Origin: Nonomuraea sediminis
GTDB taxonomy: Bacteria; Actinomycetota; Actinomycetes; Streptosporangiales; Streptosporangiaceae
Length of the DNA stretch: 64,000 bases
Assembly (NCBI RefSeq): GCF_018531495.1
Contig: NZ_JAHDTI010000004.1
Location: 434,001-498,000, forward strand
Direction of reading: 5' to 3'
The notes below the pieces were generated by a model. The model made no database searches, was not told where the DNA came from, and saw only the letters and a list, made by a program, of their open reading frames with translations. Of the stretch, positions 1 to 8,844 are shown piece after piece; within the stretch, counting starts at the first letter, position 1; every line of letters starts with the position of its first letter. Made by a program: the position numbers and the translations under genes.

Positions 1-579
1 GGTGTGTTCGACGCGTTTGGCCGTCCAGCCGGCGCCGGGCTGGGTCTCGTCGAGGAGGGTGGCGGCCTGTTGCCAGGTGAGGGGTTGCGGGTGGGCCTCG
101 TGCAGGAGGTAGCGCTGGCCGAGGGCGACCAGTGCCAGCCGCTCGGCGGGTGACAGCCGCCAGGTCCTGGGCGGCTGGGTCACGTCGTCGGGGCGCGCCG
201 CGGGGAACGGGCCGGAGGATCCCCGCACGTACGCCTCGAGCAGGTGCTGGCGCGTGCCGGGCAGGAACAGCGGCGTGTATCCCTCGGCCAGCGGCACCGG
301 GTCGTCACCGCGGAAGACCCGGCGCCCGCCGGGCAGCCGGATCGGTACGCGGCCCAGCGCGCGCACGCACCACGCGCCGCTCTCCCTGGTCAGCGAGCCG
401 TGCCTGCGGCTGACCCGCCGGTCGCCCTCGCCCACGCACAGGTCCACCGCGTGCCGGTTGCGGCCGAAGACGACCGTCCGGCCCTCCACGGGATCGACGA
501 CCAGGCCGCCGCCGATCGCCAGCAGGTGCAGCGTGCCGGGCGTGGACGGGGACACGCCCAGCGCGAGGCTGTCGATCAT
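1..579 (-). CDS. FHA domain protein, 3' end outside window
   Basis: The reading frame is open from an ATG at 579 to the window edge (193 codons, no stop). Residues about 17-75 form a forkhead-associated domain: the GR pair at residues 39-40 and the S57/H60 of the RRVSRRH motif are the usual phosphothreonine-contacting positions. After it comes a Pro-rich stretch and a helical part (LSPAERLALVALGQRYLL) of the kind found in actinobacterial FHA proteins with a winged-helix-like C-terminus. Such proteins read Ser/Thr kinase signals, and a kinase gene lies one gene away on the same strand. I infer a phospho-signalling adaptor; the partner is unknown. The true length cannot be seen. Confidence 0.8.
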   Translation of the reverse strand, partial: MIDSLALGVSPSTPGTLHLLAIGGGLVVDPVEGRTVVFGRNRHAVDLCVGEGDRRVSRRHGSLTRESGAWCVRALGRVPIRLPGGRRVFRGDDPVPLAEGYTPLFLPGTRQHLLEAYVRGSSGPFPAARPDDVTQPPRTWRLSPAERLALVALGQRYLLHEAHPQPLTWQQAATLLDETQPGAGWTAKRVEHT

Positions 580-639
580 TCGGGAACCCTCCCGAGCGCG
601 GGCCCTAGCCTCGGGATCACCCCTCGAGAAAGGACGATC

Positions 640-972
640 ATGTTCAGGACGGGCATCGCGCTCCTGACCCTCACGACCGCCATCCAGGCCGCTCCCGCGC
701 AGGCCGCCACGAGCGCGCATCCCTGTTTCGACGGCAGCTGCAAGATCACCGTGACGCGCTCGGTGAGTTTCCGCGTCTCCAGCAGGTACGGCATCACGAA
801 AATCTCCATCACCAGGCAGTCGGGCGGCATGGTCCGCGTGCGCGGGTACGGCGGCGGCGTCTCCCTGGAGGTCCGCTTCGACAGGTACGGCAGCGGCCGC
901 CTCAACAACCTGCTGGTCACCCCGGTCTCCATCAAGCGGCGCTCGGCGACGTTGCGCTTCCGCCCGCTGTAG
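640..972 (+). CDS. Small secreted protein of unknown function
   Basis: This encodes 110 residues. A clear ribosome binding site (GAGAAAGGA) precedes the ATG. The N-terminus is a signal peptide: a short basic start, a hydrophobic run (GIALLTLTTAIQAA) and an AQA cleavage motif near residue 24. The mature part holds two cysteines six residues apart (CFDGSC), then Gly/Arg/Ser-rich beta-like sequence. I do not recognise the family. The last 41 bases overlap the 3' end of the opposite-strand kinase gene, so the two convergent transcripts would overlap at their ends. The signal peptide and the ribosome binding site are the main support for it as a gene. Confidence 0.65.
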   Translation: MFRTGIALLTLTTAIQAAPAQAATSAHPCFDGSCKITVTRSVSFRVSSRYGITKISITRQSGGMVRVRGYGGGVSLEVRFDRYGSGRLNNLLVTPVSIKRRSATLRFRPL

Positions 973-2614
973 CGGGCAGCCGGGCGGCAGCCGTACGCGC
1001 CAGGTCGAGGGCGGGGTCGCACAACCGTCCAGAGGAGCCGAAGACGGCGACGAGCAGCAGTTCGGCGACCGGCTGCCCGCCATCGGTCAGCGTGCGGTGC
1101 ACGACCCTGACCGCGCAGGTGTGCTCGCCGTACCCGTCCTGCTCGACGTAGGCGTCGTGCCCGGCGAGCCGGACGTGCCGACCGTCCCCCGGCCCGAGGG
1201 GTGCGTTCTGGTCGAAGCGGACCAGCAGCCAGGACCGGTCGGCGGGGTCGCGCCAGCGGCACTCCCAGCGTCCGAACCCCACCTCGGGGCGCGCGTCGAG
1301 CCCGGGCAGCCTCGCCAGGTCCGCGGGACGCAGCAGCGCGCACGCGTCGGCCGCCGCGAGCGAGGCAGGCTCGGGCGTCCTGCTCGGCAGCGGCCCGCGC
1401 GCCAGCCGGGCGGCCGCCGCGGTGGTGGCGGTGTCGGCGATCGCGCACAGGTCCGCTCGTCCCTTCCCGTGCAGTTCCGCGGTGACCTGTACGGCATGCC
1501 CGCCCACCGGCGTGGTCGAGCGGGAACACGAGGTCTCGTCCTGCTCCGCGGGATCGGCCGTGGGCACCAGCTCGATCTTGACGTCCACCTCGGCGGGGTC
1601 TCGCCGGATGATGACGTCGCAGCGGTTGAAGTTCCCGTAGTGGGCGTCCACCGTGGCCTTGCCGTATCGGCTGAGCACGCCGGGGCCGACCAGGGCACAC
1701 GGGTCGGCGATCGCGCGGACCGCGGGAGGCGCGGGCGGGCGCGGAGGCGCCCGGAAGGACAGCAGCCACACCGTGAGCGCCACGGCCACGGCGGCGGCCA
1801 GGCAGGCGAGCGCCCACCGGCGAAGGCGGAGCCGTGGCGGCGTGGTCAGCAGGCGTTCGGCGTCGGCGAGCGTGGGCCGCCGGGCGGGGTCGCGGCGCAG
1901 CAGCTCCACCAGGACGGGCGTGAGAGCCCCGGCGTGCGAGGCCCGCTCGACCCGCCCCGCCATCGCCCGCCGTAACGCGGCCATCGGGCTGCCGGACGCG
2001 CCGTACGGCGAGCGTCCCTCGACCGCCGCGAACAGCGTGGCGCCCAGCGAGAAGACGTCGGAGGCGGGGCTGGGATCGGCGCCGTTGGCGACCTCGGGCG
2101 CCACGTAGGCGGGCGTGCCGATGACGGTGCCGGCGTCGGTGATCGTGATCTCACCGTCGGGCGAGCGCGAGATGCCGAAGTCGCCCAGCTTGGCCTGCCC
2201 GTCGTCGGACAGCAGCACGTTGCCCGGCTTCACGTCCCTGTGCAGGACGCCCGCCTCGTGCACGGCGCGCAGCCCGCGGGCCAGCTGGGCGCCGATCTCG
2301 GCGACCCGGGCGGGCGGCAGCCTGCCGTGCTCGGCCAGGCTCCTGGCGGGCACGTACTCCATGACCAGCCACCACGCGCCGCCGTCGGGCACCAGGTCGT
2401 ACACGGTGACCACGTTGGGGTGGCTCACCCTGGCCAGGATCCGCGCCTCCCGCCTGAGCAGCGTGGCCCGCCGGTCGTCGCCGGTCAGCGCCCGTTTGAC
2501 GGCCACCACCCGGCCAAGCTCCTCGTCCACGGCACGCCAGACCGCGCCGTTGCCGCCGGAACCGATCCGCTCCTCCAGCCGGTATCGGCCCGCGACCGCG
2601 TGAACGGACTCCAC
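932..2614 (-). CDS. Transmembrane serine/threonine protein kinase
   Basis: This is a Hanks-type kinase of 560 residues. The glycine loop (GSGGNGAVW), the VAVK lysine, the catalytic loop HRDVKPGN, the DFG motif (DFGIS) and an APE-like motif (VAPE) are all present, so it should be active. A single membrane helix (ALACLAAAVAVALTVWLL) follows the kinase domain. The remaining roughly 260 residues should lie outside the cell and carry several cysteines, suggesting a disulfide-bonded sensor domain. I place the start at the GTG at 2614, which has GGAGG just upstream; a longer TTG start at 2653 lacks one. The FHA gene downstream could read its phosphorylation. Confidence 0.88.
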   Translation of the reverse strand: MESVHAVAGRYRLEERIGSGGNGAVWRAVDEELGRVVAVKRALTGDDRRATLLRREARILARVSHPNVVTVYDLVPDGGAWWLVMEYVPARSLAEHGRLPPARVAEIGAQLARGLRAVHEAGVLHRDVKPGNVLLSDDGQAKLGDFGISRSPDGEITITDAGTVIGTPAYVAPEVANGADPSPASDVFSLGATLFAAVEGRSPYGASGSPMAALRRAMAGRVERASHAGALTPVLVELLRRDPARRPTLADAERLLTTPPRLRLRRWALACLAAAVAVALTVWLLSFRAPPRPPAPPAVRAIADPCALVGPGVLSRYGKATVDAHYGNFNRCDVIIRRDPAEVDVKIELVPTADPAEQDETSCSRSTTPVGGHAVQVTAELHGKGRADLCAIADTATTAAAARLARGPLPSRTPEPASLAAADACALLRPADLARLPGLDARPEVGFGRWECRWRDPADRSWLLVRFDQNAPLGPGDGRHVRLAGHDAYVEQDGYGEHTCAVRVVHRTLTDGGQPVAELLLVAVFGSSGRLCDPALDLARTAAARLPATAGGSATSPSAA

Positions 2615-2676
2615 CGTCCCTCCGGATCCCGCACGATCGGATACGGACAGCAATGTACGCCACGGTTTGCCGTCGG

Positions 2677-3681
2677 TCAGGACAAAGCGTTAAGTGCGCG
2701 ATCGACGTCCGCGACGGTGTTGTAGACGTGGAAACTGGCACGGACCTTGCCGGCGCGGACCGCGGCGCGGATGCCCGCCGCGGCCAGGCGCTCGCCGGGG
2801 GCGTCGACGGCGACGATGGCGCTGTCGGAGGGTTCGAGCCCGAGTCCGGCGCGGAAGCGGTTGGCCAGGCCCAGGTTGTGCTCGCGGATGCGGTCGATGC
2901 CCAGGTCGTTGAGCAGGTCGAGCGCGGGCGCGGCGCCGACGTAGGAGAACCAGGCGGGCGACAGGTCGAAGGCGCGGGCGTCGTCGGCCAGGCGCAGGGG
3001 AGGGCCGTAGTAGGCGTCGGCGCCGTACCAGTTGGCGGCCAGCGGTCGCATACGCGTGCGCAGCTCGGGCGACAGGTAGCCGAACGTGGCGCCGCGCGGC
3101 GCCAGCAGCCACTTGTAGCCCCCGCAGGCCAGCGCGTCGATCCCGGAGACGTCGACGGGCAGCCAGCCGCAGGCCTGCGAACCGTCGGCGATGACCAGCG
3201 CGCCGTGCGCGCGGGCGGCGGCCACGATGTCGGCCAGCGGCGCGACCTGGCCGGTGGCCGACTGGACCAGGCTGAAGGCGACGGCGGCCGTGGACGAGGT
3301 GATCGACTCGGCCAGCCGTTCCACGGGCACGGTCTCGACGTCGGCGGCCACCAGCCAGGGGAAGAGGTTGCTGGTGAACTCGATCTCCGGCACGACGACC
3401 TTGGCGCCCTCGGGCAGCGCGGTGGCCACGACGGACATGATCTGCGACACGGTCGAGCTGATCATCACGTCGGCCGGGGAGGCGCCGATCATGCGGGCGA
3501 AGCCGGACCTGGCACGCCCGACGGAGGCGTCCCACGGCTTCCAGTCGCTGCTGCCGTGCCGCCACTGCGTCAGTACGGCCTGCAGTTCCTCGAAGGCCTC
3601 CCGCGGAGGCAGTCCGTAGGAGGCGGTGTTGAGCCAGCCGGGTTCGGCGTCCCACAGCAGGTGCGCGTCGGATATGTCCAC
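2677..3681 (-). CDS. Class V aminotransferase family PLP enzyme
   Basis: This is a 334-residue fold-type I PLP enzyme of the NifS/isopenicillin N epimerase group. The Schiff-base lysine is K190 in GGYKWLL, and the PLP-pyridine aspartate is in the IADGSQ motif about 20 residues before it. The cysteine loop of true cysteine desulfurases is not evident, so an aminotransferase, epimerase or lyase on a small amino acid is likelier. The GTG start has no Shine-Dalgarno sequence. A TACGCT hexamer lies seven bases upstream, as in leaderless actinobacterial genes. It sits between two kinase genes with no clear shared function. The substrate cannot be told from sequence. Confidence 0.8.
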   Translation of the reverse strand: MDISDAHLLWDAEPGWLNTASYGLPPREAFEELQAVLTQWRHGSSDWKPWDASVGRARSGFARMIGASPADVMISSTVSQIMSVVATALPEGAKVVVPEIEFTSNLFPWLVAADVETVPVERLAESITSSTAAVAFSLVQSATGQVAPLADIVAAARAHGALVIADGSQACGWLPVDVSGIDALACGGYKWLLAPRGATFGYLSPELRTRMRPLAANWYGADAYYGPPLRLADDARAFDLSPAWFSYVGAAPALDLLNDLGIDRIREHNLGLANRFRAGLGLEPSDSAIVAVDAPGERLAAAGIRAAVRAGKVRASFHVYNTVADVDRALNALS

Positions 3682-3688
3682 CTAGCCG

Positions 3689-3716
3689 AGCGTAGCGATC
3701 GGTTCACATGGTACAA
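3689..3716 (-). promoter_or_regulatory. Probable promoter of the class V aminotransferase gene
   Basis: On the minus strand a TTGTAC element (3711-3716) is separated by 16 bases from TACGCT (3689-3694). The hexamer ends seven bases before the GTG start, so transcription would begin at or near the start codon and give a leaderless mRNA. The 42-base gap to the divergent kinase must also hold the promoter of that gene, which I could not pick out. Only the hexamers and spacing support this. Confidence 0.4.
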
Positions 3717-3723
3717 ACTCCGG

Positions 3724-5451
3724 GTGATCTCGCTCACGAACGACGATCCTCGGCAGATTGGCCCGTATCGCATCGTGGGGAGGCTGGGCGAGGGCGGGAT
3801 GGGCGTGGTGTTCGCCGGCCGGGACCCGCGCGGCGAGCGGGTCGCGGTCAAGCTCGTGCACACCGCGTTCGCCGGCGACCCGGAGTTCCGCGCCAGGTTC
3901 GCCCGGGAGATCGCGCTGCTGGGCCGGGTGCGGGGGGTGTGCACCGCGCGGATCCTCGCCTCCGACGCTCAGGCGGCACGGCCCTGGCTGGCCGCCGAAT
4001 ACGTGCCTGGCCCGACCCTGGAGGAGCACGGGCCGCTCCAGGGGGACGGGTGGTTCGGGCTGGTGGCGGGGATGGCCGAGGCGCTGGTGTCCATCCACGC
4101 CGTGAACGTCGTGCACCGCGACATCAAGCCCTCCAACGTGATCCTGTCGCCGGGCGGGCCCAAGCTGGTGGACTTCGGGATCGCCAGGGCGCTGGACGGC
4201 ACGTCGGTGACGCGGTCGGGCCAGCTGATCGGGACGCCCGGCTGGGTGAGCCCGGAGGAGTACCGCGCGGGCAAGGCCGGGCCCGCTGCCGACGTCTACG
4301 GCTGGGGACTGCTCGCGGTCTACGCCGCGACGGGCAGGCCGCCGTACGGCACCGGGCGGCCCGAGGTCCTCGCGCACCGGGTCCTCAACGACGAGGTGGA
4401 CACCGCCGCGGTCCCCGAACCCCTGCGCGGCCTGGTCGGCAGGGCGCTGTCGAAGGACCCCGCCGCCCGCCCGAGCACGGACGAGGTCATGGCGGCCGTG
4501 TCACGGGCCTGGAGCTTCACCGGGTCCCACGGGCTCACGCTCCGGCTCGGGGACACCTGGGTCCTGCCGCAGGAGGAGGAGCAGTGGCCCAGCCGCGGCA
4601 AGCCGCGCAGGACGGCGGTGGCGTTCGTCGCCGCCGCGGTGGTGCTCGGCGTGGGCGCGGCGGCCTCGTTACGGCTGATCCCGCTGCCGATCTCGCCGCC
4701 CGAGAACACGCCCACCAGCGTGAGCACACCGCCGCCGTCAACGGCCGAGACCACGCGGAGCCCCACCCAGGAGGAGACCCCCACTCAGGAGGAAAGCCCT
4801 ACCCCGACGAAAAGCCCGGAGGAGAGCCCCACCCCCGAGGACACCACCCCGAAGGAGCCGCGGACGAGCACCGAACTGGCCGCCGCACTGGAACTGGCGC
4901 TGGAGAACAGCCCGGCGGCCGACTTCTCCTTCGAGGGCGGCTTCACCCAGAGCGACACCTCCGGCACCAAGGCCAGTGGCAGCCTGGAGAGCGGCTCCGA
5001 TGACGACGACACCCTCGACATGCGGGTGGAGGCGGGCGACGAGACGACGGCGCGTCACACCGTGCGCGACGGCGCGGCCGACGGCCGGCGGCTGACCACG
5101 CTCACCCCGGCCGACCAGCGCTGGTACGCCCTCATGGTCGCCGGTACAGCAAGCCCGTCCGTCATCCGCGACGTCGTGGCGAACTCCTCCCGGATGCGGC
5201 ACAACGGGCACACCTACTCCGGCACCCTGGACATCGGCCAGACGAGCGGACGCCTGCGGTTCCTGCTCGACTCGTGGATGAGCGGGGACGCCGTCGCCAA
5301 CAGTCCCCGCTCCTACCTCACCTTCTCCTTGTCCATCGACGACGACGGACTACCGGAGCGTTTCCGCCTGACGTGGTGTGTCCCGACCGGCGACGCGGGC
5401 GTCTACCGGTCGGAGTTCTCCACCGAGTACAGCGACTGGCGCTCCGGCTAG
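3724..5451 (+). CDS. Transmembrane serine/threonine protein kinase with Thr/Pro/Glu-rich linker
   Basis: This is a Hanks-type kinase of 575 residues. It has a glycine loop (GEGGMGVVF), VAVK, HRDIKPSN and DFG (DFGIAR) motifs. A single membrane helix (AVAFVAAAVVLGVGAAA) follows the kinase domain. Then comes a low-complexity linker with repeated SPT, EET and PTPT units over about 60 residues, and an extracellular domain resembling LppX/LprG-type lipid or sensor folds only in general style. The GTG at 3724 is the first start that leaves a complete kinase domain; no ATG fits and no strong ribosome binding site is seen. Its stop codon is shared with the convergent deacetylase gene through a CTAG palindrome. 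Confidence 0.85.
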   Translation: MISLTNDDPRQIGPYRIVGRLGEGGMGVVFAGRDPRGERVAVKLVHTAFAGDPEFRARFAREIALLGRVRGVCTARILASDAQAARPWLAAEYVPGPTLEEHGPLQGDGWFGLVAGMAEALVSIHAVNVVHRDIKPSNVILSPGGPKLVDFGIARALDGTSVTRSGQLIGTPGWVSPEEYRAGKAGPAADVYGWGLLAVYAATGRPPYGTGRPEVLAHRVLNDEVDTAAVPEPLRGLVGRALSKDPAARPSTDEVMAAVSRAWSFTGSHGLTLRLGDTWVLPQEEEQWPSRGKPRRTAVAFVAAAVVLGVGAAASLRLIPLPISPPENTPTSVSTPPPSTAETTRSPTQEETPTQEESPTPTKSPEESPTPEDTTPKEPRTSTELAAALELALENSPAADFSFEGGFTQSDTSGTKASGSLESGSDDDDTLDMRVEAGDETTARHTVRDGAADGRRLTTLTPADQRWYALMVAGTASPSVIRDVVANSSRMRHNGHTYSGTLDIGQTSGRLRFLLDSWMSGDAVANSPRSYLTFSLSIDDDGLPERFRLTWCVPTGDAGVYRSEFSTEYSDWRSG

Positions 5452-8015
5452 CGGACGCGGACCTGGGAGGCCAGCGTCCCGGAGGACTTCCAGCCCGCCA
5501 CCACGGACGCGTGCCCGGCCAGCGCGCGGTCGAGCGGCACGGTCACGGTCCCGTCGCGGGAGACCGTGACGAGCTTGCCGCCGGCCGTACCCTGGTCGTC
5601 GCGGACGAACAGGTGCAGCTCGCCCTGGCCGTTGGCGTGGAAGCGCACCCGCACCGCCTGGCCGTCGGCCGTGGCCGAGGTGACCCAGCCCGCCTCCGAC
5701 CGGGGCGCCGCGGGGCCGCCCGCCAGCGGCAGGCCGAGCCGTACCGCCTGCTCGAGCGACTGCGGCGAGTCCAGGCTCGACAGCGCCGTGTTCGGGATCA
5801 CCGGGTCGGGCACCGGGCCGGTCCGTGGCTGGTAGCCGGCCAGCGTGGCCACACCCCAGCGGTACGGGTCGCCCTGCACGCCGCCCCAGGTGGACCAGCC
5901 GATCCGGGTCTGGCCGGTCTTGTCCTGGGTGTCGGAGTCGTAGACGAGGATGTTCATCCCGAGATGCGCGGGATCGACCGGGCCGGGCAGAGCCGCGATC
6001 GGGATGGACAGCTCCACCGTGTACTCACCCGCGGACACCCTGGAGGCCACCTTCTCGCCGGGCGCGCCGGGACCCTGGTGGTTGTCGGCGTCGCGCAGCA
6101 CGCACGGCGGGCCTTCGGCCGTCACCGGCAGCACGGCGGTCTTGAACGTGGTCGAGGTGTTCTCCGACGTGCCGCGCGGGTCGAAGGTCACCTCCACCGA
6201 GTCGGTGCGCCAGTGCCGCTTGCAGTCGGCGGCGGCCAGCTTCGTGCCCAGCACGTCGTCCTTGACGTTGACCAGGACGAACAGCGTGTCGTCCTGCCAG
6301 GTGACCTTGGCCGTGCCCGAGCAGTCGGCGGGCGACGCGCACGGGCTGCCCTCCCAGACGCGGGAGATGTCCAGCGCCGGGCCCGAGTACTCGCCGGGCG
6401 ACTCCACGCCGTCGACGGCCGGCGCCGTCGCGGCCTGCGGGATCGTGGCCGCCGGGACGAGCTCGAGCGCGGGCTTGGCCACGTCGGAGCCGTCGGAGCC
6501 GGTGGTGGTGATCGTGTAGGCGTAGTCGCCGCCCTCGTTGGAGGTCTTCAGCGACGGGTCGGAGTTGGTGATGGTGAAGGGCACGGTCGTCGTCGCGCCG
6601 GGGGCCAGCCCGGAGTAGGCCGCCTCGGCGCGGTCGGCGGTGAAGCCGTTCGGCAGCGTCAGCCGTACCGAACCCGACTCCGTGGCGGAGCCGACGTTGG
6701 TGACCGTCACGCCCACCTGGCGCGAGCCGCCGGACGGCAGCGTGAGCACGGGCGTGACGATCCCGCGCAGCTGCGGCGCCAGGTCCGCCCACTTCTCGTA
6801 CTGCGTGACCTGCGGCAGCAGCTGCTGCTGCCCCCGTACGGCGGGCCCGACCTCGACCTGGCGGTCGGCGTAGCCGCGCCCGTGGTCGGTGGTCACGACG
6901 GCGCCGATGCGCGCCCGGCCGAGCGCGGTGCCCGGGGTGACGGTGAACGTCGTGCCGGACCCGCTGACCTTCCAGCCGTCGGGCACCCGTGGCTGGACCG
7001 AGACGTGCCCCAGGTCCTCGGGCGACTTCAGCGACACGGTGACCGTGAAGGGCTGCCCGGGCCGGACGGCGAAGGAGCTGGTGTTCACGGAGAGCTTGGT
7101 GCCGAGCGGGAGCCCGCCCTGGCCCTGGATCAGCGCACCTTCCAGCATCGCCGTAGGCGAGGCGGTGCCGGGCTCGGGGATCGGGACGCGCGAGTCCACC
7201 TGGGTGAAGTAGTCACAGCCGAGCTGCGCGGGATCCGCGGGCACGTCGGGGAACCCGGCCCAGCCCTGCGAGGCGTAGGCGCGCTGCGCGTCGCGCTCGA
7301 TCGCGGCCCACGTCTTGCCCTGGGCGGCCGACTTGCGCCCGCCCCACACGCCGTAGAGGTTGCGGGACGGATCGGGGACGGCCTCGCAGCCCTGGCCGTT
7401 CACGGGCGTGACGCCGCGGGCGCCGCGCAGGAACAGGCGCGAGGACGCGAAGGGCTTGAGCCCCTCGCGGGTGATCTGCTCGGGGAACGCCTTGGGGTCG
7501 GCGGCGGCGTAGAAGGCCTCGACGGCCAGCCGCGCGGCCTGCTGGTGGTTGCCGTGGTTGCCGGGGGAGGGCGCCGGGTCCATGGTCATGATGACCTCGG
7601 GCCTGGTCTGGCGGACGACGCGGACCACCTTCTCCAGGGTGTCGCCGCCCCAGATCTGGTCGGTGAGCGGCGCGCTCACCGTGTAGTAGAAGTCGACGTC
7701 GTCCAGGTTGAACACGTCCCGCACGCCCGCCTTGCCGACGGCCGTGCGCTCCTCGCCCTCGCGAAGCAGGCCGAGCGCGGGTCCCTCCTCCGGGCCCACG
7801 GCGTTGCCGCCGCCCTCGCCCCTGGTGACGGTGACGACACCGGCGCGCAGCCGGTGGTCCTCGTTCCACTGGCCGAGGGTGGAAAGGCTGGACGCCTCGT
7901 CGTCGGGGTGCGCGCCGACGAACAGCACGTCGAGATCGGCTTGTGGTGGAGTGGGGGGTAGTGCGGGAGTGATCGGGTTGAGGTGGAGTAAGGCCGCTAA
8001 GAGCAGCGCACGCAT
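5448..8015 (-). CDS. Secreted PIG-L family deacetylase with NEW3 and CBM9-like domains
   Basis: This encodes 855 residues. A short hydrophobic signal-like N-terminus is followed by the zinc motif AHPDDE (residues 35-40) of the GlcNAc-PI/MshB/chitobiose deacetylase family; HGNH further on (NHGNHQQA) supplies a third metal ligand. Two NEW3/beta-sandwich-like regions follow in the middle, then a stretch resembling family 9 carbohydrate-binding domains (VTWQDDTLFVLVNVKD). It likely removes N-acetyl groups from an extracellular glycan or oligosaccharide. It is the last gene of the sugar-import operon, 28 bases after the permease gene, with GGAGG before its ATG. This context suggests it conditions the substrate that the importer takes up. 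Confidence 0.82.
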   Translation of the reverse strand: MRALLLAALLHLNPITPALPPTPPQADLDVLFVGAHPDDEASSLSTLGQWNEDHRLRAGVVTVTRGEGGGNAVGPEEGPALGLLREGEERTAVGKAGVRDVFNLDDVDFYYTVSAPLTDQIWGGDTLEKVVRVVRQTRPEVIMTMDPAPSPGNHGNHQQAARLAVEAFYAAADPKAFPEQITREGLKPFASSRLFLRGARGVTPVNGQGCEAVPDPSRNLYGVWGGRKSAAQGKTWAAIERDAQRAYASQGWAGFPDVPADPAQLGCDYFTQVDSRVPIPEPGTASPTAMLEGALIQGQGGLPLGTKLSVNTSSFAVRPGQPFTVTVSLKSPEDLGHVSVQPRVPDGWKVSGSGTTFTVTPGTALGRARIGAVVTTDHGRGYADRQVEVGPAVRGQQQLLPQVTQYEKWADLAPQLRGIVTPVLTLPSGGSRQVGVTVTNVGSATESGSVRLTLPNGFTADRAEAAYSGLAPGATTTVPFTITNSDPSLKTSNEGGDYAYTITTTGSDGSDVAKPALELVPAATIPQAATAPAVDGVESPGEYSGPALDISRVWEGSPCASPADCSGTAKVTWQDDTLFVLVNVKDDVLGTKLAAADCKRHWRTDSVEVTFDPRGTSENTSTTFKTAVLPVTAEGPPCVLRDADNHQGPGAPGEKVASRVSAGEYTVELSIPIAALPGPVDPAHLGMNILVYDSDTQDKTGQTRIGWSTWGGVQGDPYRWGVATLAGYQPRTGPVPDPVIPNTALSSLDSPQSLEQAVRLGLPLAGGPAAPRSEAGWVTSATADGQAVRVRFHANGQGELHLFVRDDQGTAGGKLVTVSRDGTVTVPLDRALAGHASVVAGWKSSGTLASQVRVR

Positions 8016-8043
8016 GGAGCCTCCGATCGGGTGTTACATGGTG

Positions 8044-8844
8044 TTACTCGCGGACCGCCCCTTGGAGCAGTCCCCGGATGAAATGGCGCTGGAGGAAGAG
8101 GTAGAAAATCACGACCGGCGTCGCGACGATGACGGATCCCGCGGCGAGCAGCGTGAAGCCGGAGGTGTACTGGCCCTGGAAGAAGGCCAGGCCCAGCGGC
8201 GCCGTGCGCAGGGACTCGCTGGTCACCATGATCAGCGGGATGAGGAACTCGTTCCACGTCCACATGAAGACCAGTACGGCCAGCGTGACGATGGCGGGCC
8301 GGGCCGGCGGCACCAGCACCTGCCAGAGCGTGCGCCACACCGAGGCGCCGTCGATCCTGGCCGCCTCCACGATGGCCCGCGGCGAGGCGCGGAAGTAGGC
8401 GCGCATCCAGAACGTGCCGAACGCCACCGACAGCGCCACCTGCGGCATCGCCACCGCCCAGAACGTGTCGATGAGCCCGAGCGTGCGCAGGTCGAAGTAG
8501 AGCGGCACGGCCACCGCCTCGCTCGGCATCATGATCCCGAGCAGGAACAGGTAGAACAGCACCGACTGGCCGCGGAAACGCATCGTGCCGAAGGCGTAGC
8601 CGCTCATGATGGACAGGACCACGCTGACGACCACCACGAACCCCGACACCGCCACGCTCGTGCGCAGGTACGTGCCGAACCTGCCGACCTCCCAGGCGGC
8701 GGCGAAGTTGCCGAGCCCGCTGGTCGCGCCGCTGTCGGACGGGCCGAACGCCGCCGTCAGGATCGACACGATGGGGAACAGCGCGAACGCGGCGAAGGCG
8801 ATCAGGATGACGTAGTTGCCCAGGCGCTCCGCCCGCGAGATCAC
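8044..8844 (-). CDS. Sugar ABC transporter permease, MalG type
   Basis: This is a 266-residue inner-membrane protein of the carbohydrate ABC importer family CUT1, with about six hydrophobic helices. The EAA loop that docks to the ATPase is visible as EAARIDGASVWRTLWQVLVP. Its GTG start overlaps the stop of the preceding permease (GTGA), so the two are translationally coupled. The expected partner is the MalF-type permease directly upstream. No ATPase gene is nearby; actinomycetes often share one MsiK-like ATPase among several sugar importers, which I infer here. Confidence 0.92.
   Translation of the reverse strand: MISRAERLGNYVILIAFAAFALFPIVSILTAAFGPSDSGATSGLGNFAAAWEVGRFGTYLRTSVAVSGFVVVVSVVLSIMSGYAFGTMRFRGQSVLFYLFLLGIMMPSEAVAVPLYFDLRTLGLIDTFWAVAMPQVALSVAFGTFWMRAYFRASPRAIVEAARIDGASVWRTLWQVLVPPARPAIVTLAVLVFMWTWNEFLIPLIMVTSESLRTAPLGLAFFQGQYTSGFTLLAAGSVIVATPVVIFYLFLQRHFIRGLLQGAVRE

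Noticed and set aside
5274..7961. 895-codon open frame on the plus strand opposite the PIG-L gene
   Set aside because: The product is a low-complexity Arg/Gly/Val/His mix without domains. It is the mirror of a GC-rich gene, and the opposite strand has a recognisable enzyme.
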